DNA from: Utricularia gibba
Lineage: Eukaryota > Streptophyta > Magnoliopsida > Lamiales > Lentibulariaceae
DNA: 64,000 bases
Assembly: GCA_002189035.1 (NCBI GenBank)
Contig: CM007989.1
Location: 8,351,501 to 8,415,500 of the forward strand
Direction: 5' to 3'
Positions 49,679-61,229 of the stretch are shown here, in pieces. The translations under genes and the position numbers were made by a program. The notes below the pieces were generated by a model, which saw only the letters and a list, made by a program, of their open reading frames with translations, searched no databases and was not told the origin of the DNA. Numbering within the stretch: the first letter of the stretch is position 1; each line of letters starts with the position of its first letter.

Positions 49679-51041
49679 TCACTTGGAGCTGGGCATGTCA
49701 CCATTCTCTGAAGAAAAATCGGAAGAGTCTCTAGGAGTGGAGATGGAGAGCTGAGTTGAGGAGAATATGTTCTTGCCCGTTGCATCCTCCACGTCCATGG
49801 ACCACGATTTTTTCGTAGTAGGCCACTCCCTGAAGAAGGGATGAACAGGCTGCGGCTCTTTCTTTCCAGAGAGGATATCGTTTTGTAGGAAGCAATGCTG
49901 CGGCCTCTGTTTTGAATCCATGGTGTCAAAAGCATGAGCCATGTTTTGTTCATTCAATAAGTCGCCATTTCGCAACATAGAATCAGATTTCGGCTTCAGC
50001 AATGAGGTTGAAGATGCGTGAGATGTCATGAGCCTCCATGAGTTGGCCCCTGCACCGAAGCCCGCACCAAGGGACCCAACAGCAGAAGAAGGCCCCGAAG
50101 CAAATATATGATCATCGGCATCAGGAGACAACCCAGGAATGTACCTGCATCAAGGTAAAAAAATATATATATACAGAGAATCAACTGTAACATCTGCGAA
50201 CAAGTTAACAGTTCGATCACGAATGCAACAAGAAAAGCACCTCAGTTCTTTGGCAGCAGTCCCAAAAGAGATGTTTTCCATCTGGAGCTTCGACATACTG
50301 CCTCCACCTTCAGAACAACCTACTGAGTACAGGGGCATGTTCTGAAAGCTTCCACTGCCACTACCTTGAAAGCTTATTGTGTTAGCAGCAGAGCCACTGG
50401 AAATGTGAGCCGTAGCAGCCGGCAATGACTGGGAAGTAGATTGAGATTCCACAGGCTTTCTTGAACGGTTGCGGCCACGGTGCATGTGCCGCTCACAATA
50501 CTTTGAGTCTGGATGTGCATCCTTTGAACATCTCCACTTCTTTCCATCTGTCCTTCGGCATCTCCCAGGTTCAGGATCAAATTTCTTACCGTAGTATGAA
50601 ACATAATTCACTGCAAATATGAACCAAAAACTTTACAAGATAACAATTAATCTGCACACTGCATTGCAACTTAGAGCACTAAATCAACTCAAGCTTGAAG
50701 ATCAATACATATCCATAGGTTAAAAGAAACCAGTGGGGTGACATTTAGCCAGGATCATAAAAGACAAGCACAGACATAATCACAGTTGAGCATTTTTCAC
50801 AAAGGGATTCATGATTACATGAAGGATGGTGGAAGAGACGTGCAGATATAGCATCGAAACTGTGACGAATGGGCATAACGAGATCTGGTGGGACAGGTAA
50901 ACCAGCTACCAGATACTTGTATATCATGGCTTGGTGCTCCAGCTCCTGCCATTGACCTGCGGTAAAAGGTGGTCGATACCCACCATATACCCCATCTCGA
51001 CCACCGCCTATTGCCAATGAAGTTGACGCAGTCCCGCTCAT
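49679..51041 (-). CDS. GRF: GROWTH-REGULATING FACTOR, tandem copy B
   Basis: Three exons on the minus strand, 51041-50819, 50610-50241 and 50144-49679, encode 352 aa. Exon 1 has exactly the same length as in copy A (223 bases) and the intron phases are identical. The QLQ ([20 protein letters not shown]) and WRC ([20 protein letters not shown]) domains are nearly the same as copy A. The tails have diverged but keep order and motifs, such as [37 protein letters not shown] and [20 protein letters not shown]. The miR396 site is intact at 50447-50467. Both copies look functional: no stop codon, frameshift or lost zinc ligand is seen. Copy-specific expression would have to come from their diverged promoters. 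Confidence 0.95.
50447..50467 (-). promoter_or_regulatory. miR396 target site in GRF-B
   Basis: It is identical to the GRF-A site over its 21 bases and lies at the same place after the WRC domain. The tandem pair should therefore be co-regulated by miR396. Confidence 0.92.
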
Positions 51042-52334
51042 CCTTATCCTTCTATTCCTTATAGATAATAAGCTCCTAAGCAAGAAATATCTGGAATTTC
51101 ATTCACCTTATCACAGCTCGCACTTCTTTGTAACCTGCTGTCATGGTCAACACAACCAATCAGCAAGTTGATAAACACCAAAAGACTATTTTCCAGGAGC
51201 TACCTCTCATTCTATGAGCTAGTTCTGCATTAAGATTCTTATCTGAATCTGAATCTGAATCCAGAACTTGGAAGTCAAATTTTACTTAAGCTAAACTAAG
51301 CACCTAGCAACAGTAGAACAAGCCTATCATTTCCAAAGGGTCATGTTGCATTTTTTTAAACTTCAAAGAAGGGAAAAGCAGTAGCAGAACAAAAAAAAAA
51401 GTGTAGAAACCAGCCCAGCTAATATTATGCGCATCAGAAAGACCTGGCATAAAAAAAATGCTGCTTTCAGACAGAACAAAACCCCTTGTAGTTAACAGCA
51501 AGAGAAGGACGTTCTTTATCCACATACAGGGAGCGCAGATCTAGGGTTTGGCCAAACATGGGTGACAAAGTTCCTCGGTGAAGAAAGAAGAGGAAATAAA
51601 AGCCGGTATGCGCTTCCCAGATACATAAAAAGTTGGATATGTGCAGGTAGACTGAAACACTGTGACAATCTGAACCCAATAGAAGTTGAGTGAGAGCCCA
51701 AAAACATAAAAAGTGACACTCACCGGAGGCATTTCCCATTTCTTTGCTGGCCGACGGTTGAGTAGTTCCAGGGATTCCGTTGTTAGGAAATGAGATGTTT
51801 AATGAAAGGAGGAGGAGACCGGATATGTATGCATACAACTCCAAACTCACCATTTCTTTTCTTCTTGGACACTTTCAAATTACAGAGAAGTGACATGTCT
51901 CAGTCAAGAGCTAAAGTTCTGTGCTTGAAAAATCAACCAATTCTCATACTCTGATATTTATGATCTAAAGTCGACTCCCAAGCTCCAACAAAATGCTCAT
52001 CATTCGCATGGGTGAGTGGGTGCTTCACTAGAAGGGGCATGGATGGGTGGTGGGTGGGAAGCAACATGGGATTGGTTAAGTGGGGGCTGTGCCTCTGAAG
52101 CTGGTGGTGGTCCCTTGACGTATACCCATCAACACCAACGACGACTCCATCAACCCTGCCTCTTTCTTACAAACAAGAAACAATGAAAAGTGGCAGCCAA
52201 CAACTGCATCCAAACTTTGTCATTAAGCCTCGAAAGATTCCATGTGCGGAGAAAAAGGCCAACCTGAAGAAGAACACGTCCAGTGACGTTACCTGTGCCC
52301 CGGCTCCTTTCGTATGGCGCCTACGAATCTCGGG

Positions 52335-52390
52335 AGCTGAGCTGAGCTGAGCTGAACCACTCCTAAGAAGCAGCAGCAGCAGCAGCAGCA
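52335..52390. repeat. AGCTG and CAG simple repeats
   Basis: Four AGCTG units lie at 52335-52354 and about seven CAG units at 52371-52390, on the far upstream side of GRF-B. Confidence 0.9.
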
Positions 52391-52894
52391 GAAGGCAGCA
52401 TACCGTATTGTATTATATTGTTGTTGTTAAATCAAATAGCGAATATTTGATTTGATTGTATTAGTTACGTGGACTGCGTCCTCAGGTCACGTGTCTGCCA
52501 CATGATCCTGGAAGGGTCCAGGGGGCGGGCGGGCGGGGCGGACTCTGAAACACCTCGTGGTGTGTATCTGCACTCTGCAGCGCCCCCTGGCCCACATCCT
52601 CCTTTTCTTTGGATCTCGGTCAAAACCCCCCGTCCCCACAGCCTGGGCCCCACCATGGGCTCCTTTTACCAGGACTCTCGGCCCAAGCCCATTTGCCAGC
52701 AGCCACCGGCCCACTTGATGAAGCTTTGGCACCACAACAGAGAGCATATATATAATATATACCCCCTAGAGACCACATCCAACAGGCAGTTTAAATGCAT
52801 TGTAGATCGCAGGCAGTCAATGGAGCTGTGTGTCTGTGCCCAGGACCAATCCAATCCAATCCTGAGCCCAATGGATCTGGGCAGACGCAGCACC

Positions 52895-52895
<1 letters not shown>

Positions 52896-52930
<35 letters not shown>
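52896..52930. repeat. (TC)n microsatellite
   Basis: An uninterrupted TC dinucleotide run of about 17 units, between GRF-B and the SCAMP gene. It can be read as GA on the minus strand. Confidence 0.95.
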
Positions 52931-52934
<4 letters not shown>

Positions 52935-53222
52935 GGAGTCTGCCTGCAGAGTGCAGAGCAGACAGAATGTGTGTCGTCTGTCTCTCTGTCTGTCTGATCT
53001 TCCACCAAACCCCCTCCACCGCGATTAAAAAGAACAACCTGGCAGCAGGTAACTCTAAAATTACCAGGATAAAAGTGTGACTGTGCGCACAGATACAACA
53101 CACACTAGGGATACGCATAAAGAAAGAAAACCAGCTGGCATACACATGCGAGTGGTAGTGAAACACTCGGTGGCCAAAACAGAGAGAGAGCAGAATAAAT
53201 GCTGGATCGCAGATTTCAAGTT

Positions 53223-55860
53223 TCACTTCTGCCCTCTGAAGTACGAGTATACTCGCTGCAAGGAGAAGGCAAGTAGATCTAATAAATCTATGATGCTACC
53301 AACCCAGCAACCAAACATGTATGGTGAAGCAAACAAGAAGAACGCCTGCGTAGTCAGTCAGTCATATGGGCTATCTCACCTGGAGCACCACTAAGCTGAG
53401 CAGCGCTTCCAAGCAGAATAATGCAAATCCAACCAGGTAGAAGACCTGCAAAGTTGGCAACGCGTGGTTGCAGTAGAGTGTTTATTATGAAACAGCCCGT
53501 GGTGCACCAAGACACAGAAAAACCAAATTTAAATCATGAAAAGCGGAAGCAATCAGTGACTCATTACGCCAACCATAGTATGCAATTAACCATGACTAAA
53601 AAGGCAAGTTAAGATGAGATGGATGAAATACTCACCCCGACCAACAAATGATCAGAAAAGCCACCTATAACTGCAAGGATACCACTGAATCAAAAGAAAA
53701 CAAAGATTATTTTCTGATAACAGGTTTTATATACAAAATTTTTACACAATGCTGGAAGACTAGGGGTGCAAGGAGAAGAAAAAAGAAAGTCCAAGAGCCC
53801 TACGTTAAAGATCTCCCATGAAAGAAGATGGGAGGGGCAATGGCAGCAACTATGCAAAACCCAATATGGATCTGCACAGTGTGATCGAGTTTGGAGATAG
53901 CAAATTTGACCATCCGTTAACATAAGATAAAATGAAACAACGAAAAACCATACCAAATAGAAAAAGAAGAACCACCCAAACTTCACTGCGCTGTCATTCC
54001 TGAAAATGGGGTGGGGGCAGGGAAGGCATTATTGTAAAGTGCACGGCAAGAATGAAAGTTATAGCAAGTTGACGTCATTTACCTTACAGCATTGTACAAA
54101 GGCCTATACCACAGGACATACGAAAGAGGGCACCCCAATAACGCATATATAATGGCCAGGAAAAAAATCGTAACACCTACATTTTAAGACGAAATTTAAA
54201 AAAACATTAGCCAACACATCAGTAGCATACAATGACGAATGCATTATGGCAGTCAAAAAGGATTACCGCCACCCCTGATCCATGCAACAGTAATCGCGAG
54301 GATGTTGAACATGAGACAAAGTTCAATACCTACAGAAAGTCACTATCAGAAAGTCATAAAAAGAACTTCACCACAATGTCAAATAGGTGAGGAAAGAATT
54401 ATGAATTGAAATATGGACAAATATACGCCTTTATGATGCATGGTATAATGTTAGATTCGTATGAAATACTTCCTAAAACGAAGGGCCATCCTTAACATAG
54501 TACGTGCATATCTCGCAACTAGTTGGTGCCGAAACTTTCTGAAACTCAAATGGCAAACAACATAAATTCACCTAACCAGCTGGCAAATGCAAGATATTGC
54601 ATCTTTTGAGCATGAACCGGAATTTCATTTGGTATGTCATGATGAATTATTGGGAAGAAGGGGGGCCAATTCCTGTCATCAACAGGTGCAGCAACTGCAT
54701 AGCAGGATTTTTTAGATGATTAGCTGCCAGAATGAAGAGGGTCTTATCACAAAGACGGTTACACCTCAAATTCAAATATTACCAGATGCAACAGCATTTT
54801 CTCTCCATTTAATTTCCTGTAACATAAATGATATTCAGTACTCCGTAAATGAGAAAAAAATTTAGGAGGATCAAAGAATCTGAGATGCCATGTCAATGCA
54901 AGAAAACATGATGGAAAGAATAAAACTCATCCAATTCAACATCTTTCAGGCTAATTTTCTTTTTTTCCATACTTTGTTCCCGTAAGCTACCATAGGAGAA
55001 GCCATCCAAGCCAGATAAACGGAAGGCATCACAAGATCTCCAACTAACGACGTCCGACTACAAATCATAATTTGGTTCCTACCTTCTCTCTCCGGTTCAA
55101 ATCTGCTTCCCAGTTAGAAAGCTCATTCCTCTTTTTGCTGGGGTCCTGAAACATCATACAGTATTAGTTATACTGATGCACTAGCACAAAGAAAAGATCA
55201 ATAATTTGTAGCTTGTGAACATACAACATCTAGTGGTATATCTACAGTTGCATCGTGTTTCTGCCCAAAACCAAAGGCACTGGAAACTGCTTGAGGAACA
55301 CGTGCCTTTGAAGCTGGGCCATTCTGCACGTAATAATTATAAAGCATATAAATGGCGATGCTAACATTCAGGAAGTAGGAGAGCACATTCAAATGAAGCA
55401 ACCGAAGAACTAGGTCCCAGAAGATCAGCCCTGTATTGCAATCCTTATCGTAGGCTGGTGAAACCCAGGATTGCGCTCGGAGAAAATCAGAAGTTCAACT
55501 AGACCAACCCAAGAAGATGCGTATGGATGATAAGACTCTCTTGACTAGACATGCCCAGTAGTCCCCACTGAAAATAGAAAGGAAAAAAATCTAGTTGGCA
55601 TCCGTTTCTTCCGTAACTGTAAATTTCTCCCACCAGTTCGTTTACGCCATTCCTTGGATCCATTGTGAATACACCAAAAAAAAAAAAGAAAATGAAACTG
55701 CCCAAAACAAACGGATCTCCTAACAGCATCCGCACACTCTACACAAAATACTTCAAATCCACAAGAGATGCAAAACAGAAACTTGAAGTGCGGATACCGC
55801 GAATGGATTGACTTCATTCTCCACATCTTCGAATGGATTCGGATCGCTACCCCGAACCAT
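53223..55860 (-). CDS. SCAMP: Secretory carrier-associated membrane protein (SCAMP)
   Basis: Twelve exons on the minus strand: 55860-55798, 55323-55225, 55145-55083, 54816-54783, 54694-54572, 54329-54267, 54176-54083, 53999-53954, 53871-53804, 53684-53636, 53445-53380 and 53255-53223. All join in frame and give 266 aa. Two NPF endocytic motifs ([17 protein letters not shown]) start the protein. Then come DATVDIPLD, a charged coiled-coil ([20 protein letters not shown]), the signature [20 protein letters not shown], and four membrane spans (including [25 protein letters not shown] and [20 protein letters not shown]). It ends at [10 protein letters not shown]. SCAMPs act in exo- and endocytic traffic between trans-Golgi network, plasma membrane and cell plate. 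The gene is divergent from the NRP gene. Confidence 0.94.
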
Positions 55861-56381
55861 TCCCGACTTTGGAATGTCCCAAACCCCAAATCTTCAACGA
55901 AACGCCGAAGTGGCCGCAACCAAGGTCCAGCGATCAAGCGACACTACCGCCGATGAAAAAAAAAAAAAAAAACACGAAACAGGCGTGGCGCGTGGGGAAT
56001 GACGAGACAAGTAAAAGAAAGGGTAAAATAGGCATTTTATTTTGCTGTCTTTTTCTTTGAAAGTGTGTAATGAAAAATGTCATGGGGCAGTGGGACCCGA
56101 GACGAGCCAGCCAACCAATCAGCTTCGCCTACCCTCCGTAATCGGCTCAATGTGCGGTCGCCACGTTAGAAAGCGCGTGGTGTCTAGAACAGTCGTCCCG
56201 AAGTGTTCGTCCGTGGAGGGCCGCTTCGCAGTTTCCTTGGATCTTCCTTCACCTAGAAGTTTTCCTTTTTCTTGACTATAAATAAGCAGCCTGTTCCCCC
56301 TTTTTCATCCTCCGACGACACCCACTTCTCGATTTTCTCTCAAAGTGCAGTAGTAGTACTCCTTCTGGGCATCTGGAACAT
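55861..56381. promoter_or_regulatory. Divergent SCAMP/NRP promoter with TATA box
   Basis: About 520 bases separate the two start codons. A good TATA box for the plus-strand gene, CTATAAATAAG, lies at 56275-56285, about 100 bases before its ATG. A poly-A run of 18 or so lies at 55956-55973. CCAAT occurs near 56115 and CCACG near 56160. Confidence 0.6.
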
Positions 56382-57919
56382 ATGGATACCACAAATCAGT
56401 CGACGTTTTGGCAGTTCAGCGACAATCTCCGCCTCCAGACCGGTAATTTGTCTAATATGTCGCTTAATGATTCCATTTGGAGCGCTAATTATCCGGCAAA
56501 GCGCACCACGGAGGAGCGCCGGAATTATGATTTCCGCGGCGGGGACGCTGGATCAGCGAGTGATATGAACTTCGATTTCAATATGGACGTATGGAAACCT
56601 CCGGTCAACGAGGTATTCACTCCTGGTATCGATTACACTCGATTTCGATCCGGATCGGCCGGGATGAATGGAGGGTTTAACAAGGGGATTTATCCAACCC
56701 CCTCCTCCAATTTTAAGGCTTATAGTAAACAGGGGGGTTTCGCCAAGAGCTTTATGCTGAATGAAAAGGTGAACAAGGGTAAGAACGAGGAGGATCTTGG
56801 TAAAAATGGGAAGAAGAATAAAGGTAACAGGGATGTTGCCAAGGATAACGGCGGCGGTAAATCGGAGGTGGATAAAAGGTTCAAAACTCTGCCACCGGCC
56901 GAAGCGTTGCCAAGAAGCGAAACTATTGGTGGGTATATTTTCGTGTGCAATAACGACACCATGGCTGAGAATCTCCAGAGGCAGCTATTTGGTACGCCCG
57001 TTTGCCTTTTCTCTGTAAAAAAAAAAAAAAAAAGGAGCTTTAAGTCTTTTCTCGTTATGGTTTTTGTTGGAAATTTGCTTCTTTGAACATGAGTGGTTCC
57101 GTTCCCCTTTACTCCTGCTGTTCCTTCGTGCCTTTGCCATCTCCTTTACAGACCAAGCGAAGTTTTTGTTTATATCGTTTGTTGTGGGATTTGACATAGT
57201 TGCAACGTTAGCGGGTCCGGTTAATTGGTGCATGCTTGGTTGTTGTGGCTTCCTTTTGGGAATCTTTTGACGTAGATATTAAATCGAAAGTTTTACCCTT
57301 TGCAGGTTTACCTCCTCGTTACCGTGATTCGGTACGCGCGATCACACCAGGGTTGCCTCTCTTTCTCTACAATTACTCGACTCACCAACTCCATGGAATC
57401 TTTGAGGTACTGTTTTCATACACGTGTTTTCTTTTGCCTAGATGAAACATCGTGCACTAGCACCAGCCTGTGCGCGTTGATCTAGCCGTTCTCATTCATC
57501 TTATCTCATGTGCGCTTTAGGCTGCCAGCTTTGGTGGCACGAATATTGATCCCACAGCTTGGGAGGACAAGAAAAACCCCGGCGAGTCACGCTTCCCTGC
57601 TCAGGTTTGTTCTTTCTACCATCGCAAAACGCTGACTAAAGGTTGTCATGTCACCACCATTACCATTCTTTTCCTTGTGGTAGGTTCGTGTGGTTACAAG
57701 GAAGATCTGCCAGCCTATGGAGGAAGACTCATTCCGGCCAATTCTTCACCATTACGACGGTCCCAAGTTCCGACTGGAACTCAATATCCCAGAGGTAATG
57801 CTTGTCCACTACTTGCATTGACTTATTTGATTGATCGGCAAACCAACTCGCGCCATGGATTGCTGCAGGCTCTTTCCCTGTTGGACATTTTTGAAGAGAA
57901 TGGGAGTGAGTACTCTTAG
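56382..57919 (+). CDS. NRP: DCD-domain protein, NRP1/B2-like
   Basis: Five exons, 56382-56991, 57306-57406, 57521-57604, 57684-57794 and 57869-57919, encode 318 aa. The Asn-rich N-terminus (STFWQFSDNLRLQTGNLSNM, LNDSIWSANYPAKR) is typical of the asparagine-rich protein group. A Lys/Asn/Gly-rich linker follows. The DCD domain starts near residue 185 (GGYIFVCNNDTMAENLQRQL) and runs through LPPRYRDSVRAITPGLPLFL, HQLHGIFEAASFGG, RVVTRKICQPMEEDSFRPIL and HHYDGPKFRLELNIPEA. Plant NRPs integrate ER-stress and osmotic-stress signals into programmed cell death and also affect light signalling. The protein stops soon after the domain, as in Arabidopsis NRP1/B2. All junctions are canonical GT-AG. Divergent partner: SCAMP. 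Confidence 0.94.
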
Positions 57920-58347
57920 GCATCCGCATACACTAAACAACAGAAATGGAGGCATGAAGTTAAAAGCTTCAAGAACCCTCTTCGTATACTACATACATCT
58001 CCTCCCCCCTGACCCCCCCCCCGCTCATGTAAAACGACCCAACTTACCGTGTTAAACAATGGTAAATGGAACTCATTCATTTGTTGCCTGAAACGTGCTA
58101 TTTTCAATGGCAAGTTGGATGTTTGAAACGTTTGTGAACTGAAATGAAATGGTGCCCGCTGGAAGAAAACCATGCACTACTGCTGTAGGCTATCGCCAAG
58201 GGACGAAGCTTCGCTATGCTAAATGTTAGAATAACCAACAAAGATGTTGACTAAACACCACCGCGGCTGACAACAAACACAACACAAACCCCGCCCGAGC
58301 TGAGCGTATTAACTTGCGACAGTTTCTAGCAGCTTGTTCTGTGGCCA
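57920..58347. other. Convergent 3' flanks, no gene seen
   Basis: 3' regions of the NRP gene and the UIEF gene. A C-rich tract lies near 58004-58022; nothing else stands out. Confidence 0.5.
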
Positions 58348-60445
58348 TCAGTTGCGATAATTGTGATTCCTGGACCATGGGAGCCTGCTCTGGCCACCTC
58401 CATTTCTTCTAGCCCCAGCCCCATTCTTATTCATCATCCGCTGCTCCTTCATGCTGGCAAAGAGGGAGTCCAACGTCTGAGGCTTCTGCTTCGGGGCTAC
58501 AGCCACGGGGCTGCCGCCTGCTGCACGGGTTTCTGAAAATTTTACAGCAGAGTATTCGTACGTCATCTCTCGAATTTGCAATGTTGGGAGCACCTCCGAT
58601 GCTGTCTCCCCCATTCATGTGTACCAGCTCACAATAAAAGATACCATTACCTTCATGTTAAAACCTCCTCCATTACCAGCACGGTTTTGAACAAACTGGG
58701 ACACCACCCTGCGCCAAGAATCACAAGGCAAAATTGTATTTTACAAGGAGGAAGTTGAGAAGCAATGCTAACCAGGAATACAAAGCACCAAGCGATGGAT
58801 GAGATGTGCCGGGATCAATTTCAGCCACCCCATCCAAAGAGAAGTTAGATTACGAAACATTCTCTTCGCTTTAGATGTCTCATGGTTCATTCTCAACAAC
58901 GCAAAGCATATAATGACCCAATTCAGACCCAAGCAGTAATCTTTAATTTCAACAACACGGCTTTGTGCCATCAATGCAGACCCAAGCAGACTGAGCTTTT
59001 TCTGGTTTCCCAAAAAACACAACTTTTGGCCATTCAAAAGCAAGCAATCAAGCTGAAATAACTCCTTTTCACGGAATCCATCATCTTTTGTGCTTAGGTT
59101 CTGCCATGATGCCAACTCATCCGATAGGCATGCATTCGAATGCAAGGCAACACCAACCGTTAAAGAAACCAGGAAGCAGACACTTCAAGAACAAGGAAAA
59201 TAGATAAAATATAACTTCCAGGGGTGAGAGTGATTGAGCATTCATGACGGAATTCTACAATCTGCATGAAAGATGAACTGCAGTACAGGAGAAGTCTTGC
59301 CACGACTCAGCACAACTCTAAAAGAGTTGTTCCTTGATGTTCACAAAACCCCTCCCAACACATTTCAGGAATGAATTGGGCAATTTCAGAAGATGACGGT
59401 GTCCAAAACCCATCCAAGAGCTAGCCACCACAACAGGCATTTTTTTTTGAATGAAGTAAATGACAAAGTATCTGAGTAAATAATCTCCAAACTTTCAAGC
59501 ATGGAAATTATTGCAGAAAACATTCCAAGTACTTTCTCCAGGGACACAGAAAACAGGTTTTAAAACACTATACTTAAATCTGCCACTGCATCATCTCCAG
59601 ATAAACTTTCATGCAAGGCTCATACTTCCGTTGCAGCGAAAATCTTAATTTCTCAGGCTTCCCAAATCTCAAACCAGAATATTCTAGGAATACGCATCAA
59701 ACCCAAATTTCAGGAGGAATAAAATGGCCCAATTTTTATATAAACAGATCTCATATCGTGCAGGTTTGATTCCTCCCAAGAAAATTCAGATGAGAAACTC
59801 GCTTCATTAAATGCAAGCACAGGCTAGTACTGCATAAGAACAAAGGCCATATATTACCTGCACAATTAAAAACACAATTGGTAAGACTTGGCTGAAACCA
59901 TCTAGTTTGGAAATAGCCATCAGCAACCTACCTTGGTTTATTGAAATGGAAGGCTCTGCTTTGATTAACAGGTCTCTTTTGGATGGGGGAAACATAGGCC
60001 CTTTTAGCAGCTTCATTAGTGAAAGGGAATTGATTTTCCTGAAAGCTTGATCTCCTTTGAGCAAGGACTCCCTGTCTAAGATATGATCTTGAGTTTATGA
60101 ATCTTTCTGCCTTCAAAGATTTATTCTGAGCAGCATTGTTGAAAACCTTTTGGTTTCGGTTCTGCAAGGAAAAAGAAATATATGAGAAGATCCTCAAAAT
60201 GGATACCAACTACCCTAGCATTCAAAGGGGGCAAAAGCATCTTACTGCAACTCTTTGCTTCTTTGGCTTTACAGAGACATTCTTAGACATCTTAATTATG
60301 TCATCTGCAATAAAGAACAAACACAATGAGTTTTAAGTAACAGAATTCGCAAAAAAAGAACGCGCTTTGAAAACATACCCAGAGTCATATCCATTTTCTT
60401 CTCCGTGAGGGCAATTGTTTCACTAGTCATGGGCTTCGCTGCCAT
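58348..60445 (-). CDS. UIEF: UIEF-like UAP56-interacting mRNA export factor, apparent frameshift
   Basis: Five exons on the minus strand: 60445-60379, 60304-60246, 60161-59932, 58708-58651 and 58532-58348. The N-terminus MAAKPMTSETIALTEKKMDM then TLDDIIKMSKN is the UAP56-binding motif of this family. The middle is basic (SRSYLRQGVLAQRRSSFQEN, RPVNQSRAFHFNKPR). The end contains PKQKPQTLDSLFASMKEQRM and a Gly/Arg tail. The order matches Arabidopsis UIEF1/UIEF2, adaptors that link the DEAD-box helicase UAP56 to mRNA export. The summed exon length is one base short of a full frame. Exon 5 begins KPVQQAAAP in one frame and continues VAVAPKQKPQ in another, with the switch at the C4 run (plus-strand G 58507-58510). 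One extra C restores about 199 residues. Alternative acceptors could avoid the break but fit splice consensus and family sequence less well. Confidence 0.85.
58709..59931 (-). other. Large intron 3 of the UIEF-like gene
   Basis: This 1.2-kb intron is by far the longest in the gene. No nested gene or repeat is seen in it. The 125-codon frame at 58768-59145 has no family features. Confidence 0.6.
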
Positions 60446-61229
60446 CTGAAATCATGAAAGATTAATCAAATCAACGACTGAAATACCAAATACAGCAAGA
60501 AACAAATAACAAAGTAAACATACATATTAAAAAGAAGATAAAATAGAATTGCACTACTGTGGAACACAATTTACTTAGAGAGCCTGTATCAACAAACGTT
60601 TTTTTTTTCTTTTTTGTTCACCAACAAAACAATCCATGAAACAGAAAGGCGTTTTTTTTCCGTAGACATGAAATAACAGCGCCTGATTTCCCACGGCCAC
60701 AAGAGCCAACACCAGATCCAGGAACCCAACACCATCACTTGGAAAATAAATCTCCCACGAAACAACAGAAGCGAAATACGAAGCGCTCGGGCCGTCAAAA
60801 AATCCCTAATTTATCCGCAACTTCAAGATAGAGATAGAACAATAAACGACTCAACTGGAAATCGGAAGCCGGGGAGGCGCGCGGAATGCGATTGCAGAAA
60901 GCTAGGGTTTGGTATGTCGGTAGACGAAAGAAAAGGGTGAAGGCTTGGCGAGCAAGAAACGCAATAGGAGATAGGGGCGGGGGTTCCTGCGCGGGTGTGC
61001 TGCATAAATAGAGCACCGCTCTCGCTTAATTTTGGAAGTATAATATCGGATATTCCGGTAAATCCTTTCTCAGGTATTTCATTAAAAATATTTTCAAAAC
61101 AATATTAAATATCTCATCATAGCATTGCGACCATGGGAAGCGCATGCAGTTGGCATTATTGCAGTCCCTTCAGCAAGAATTCAGGAGGCAGCATTTCGTT
61201 ATTGTGCTTTGGGAGGATGAAATGGTTCA
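60446..61229. other. UIEF-like promoter/leader and NDPK 3' flank
   Basis: No gene is seen. It contains short T- and A-rich tracts (about 60599-60612) and presumed leader sequence of the UIEF-like gene. Confidence 0.5.

Larger units (their letters stand above)
51042..53222. other. GRF-B leader and promoter; simple repeats; SCAMP 3' flank
   Basis: No gene is supported. The GRF-B leader has an intron donor (CCTCCG|GTGAGT) at 51724/51723. Upstream are conserved promoter blocks shared with copy A (52010-52275), a G-box CACGTG at 52488-52493, and the simple repeats listed separately. An open frame at 52469-53080 is explained by simple repeats and GC-rich sequence. Confidence 0.6.

Noticed and set aside
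52371..52390. CAG triplet run as a possible poly-Gln coding exon
   Set aside because: No extended open frame or splice signals around it; it lies in GRF-B far-upstream sequence.
52469..53080. A 203-codon frame between GRF-B and SCAMP with a Ser-Leu run
   Set aside because: The run is the (TC)n microsatellite; the rest is promoter and spacer sequence without coding features.
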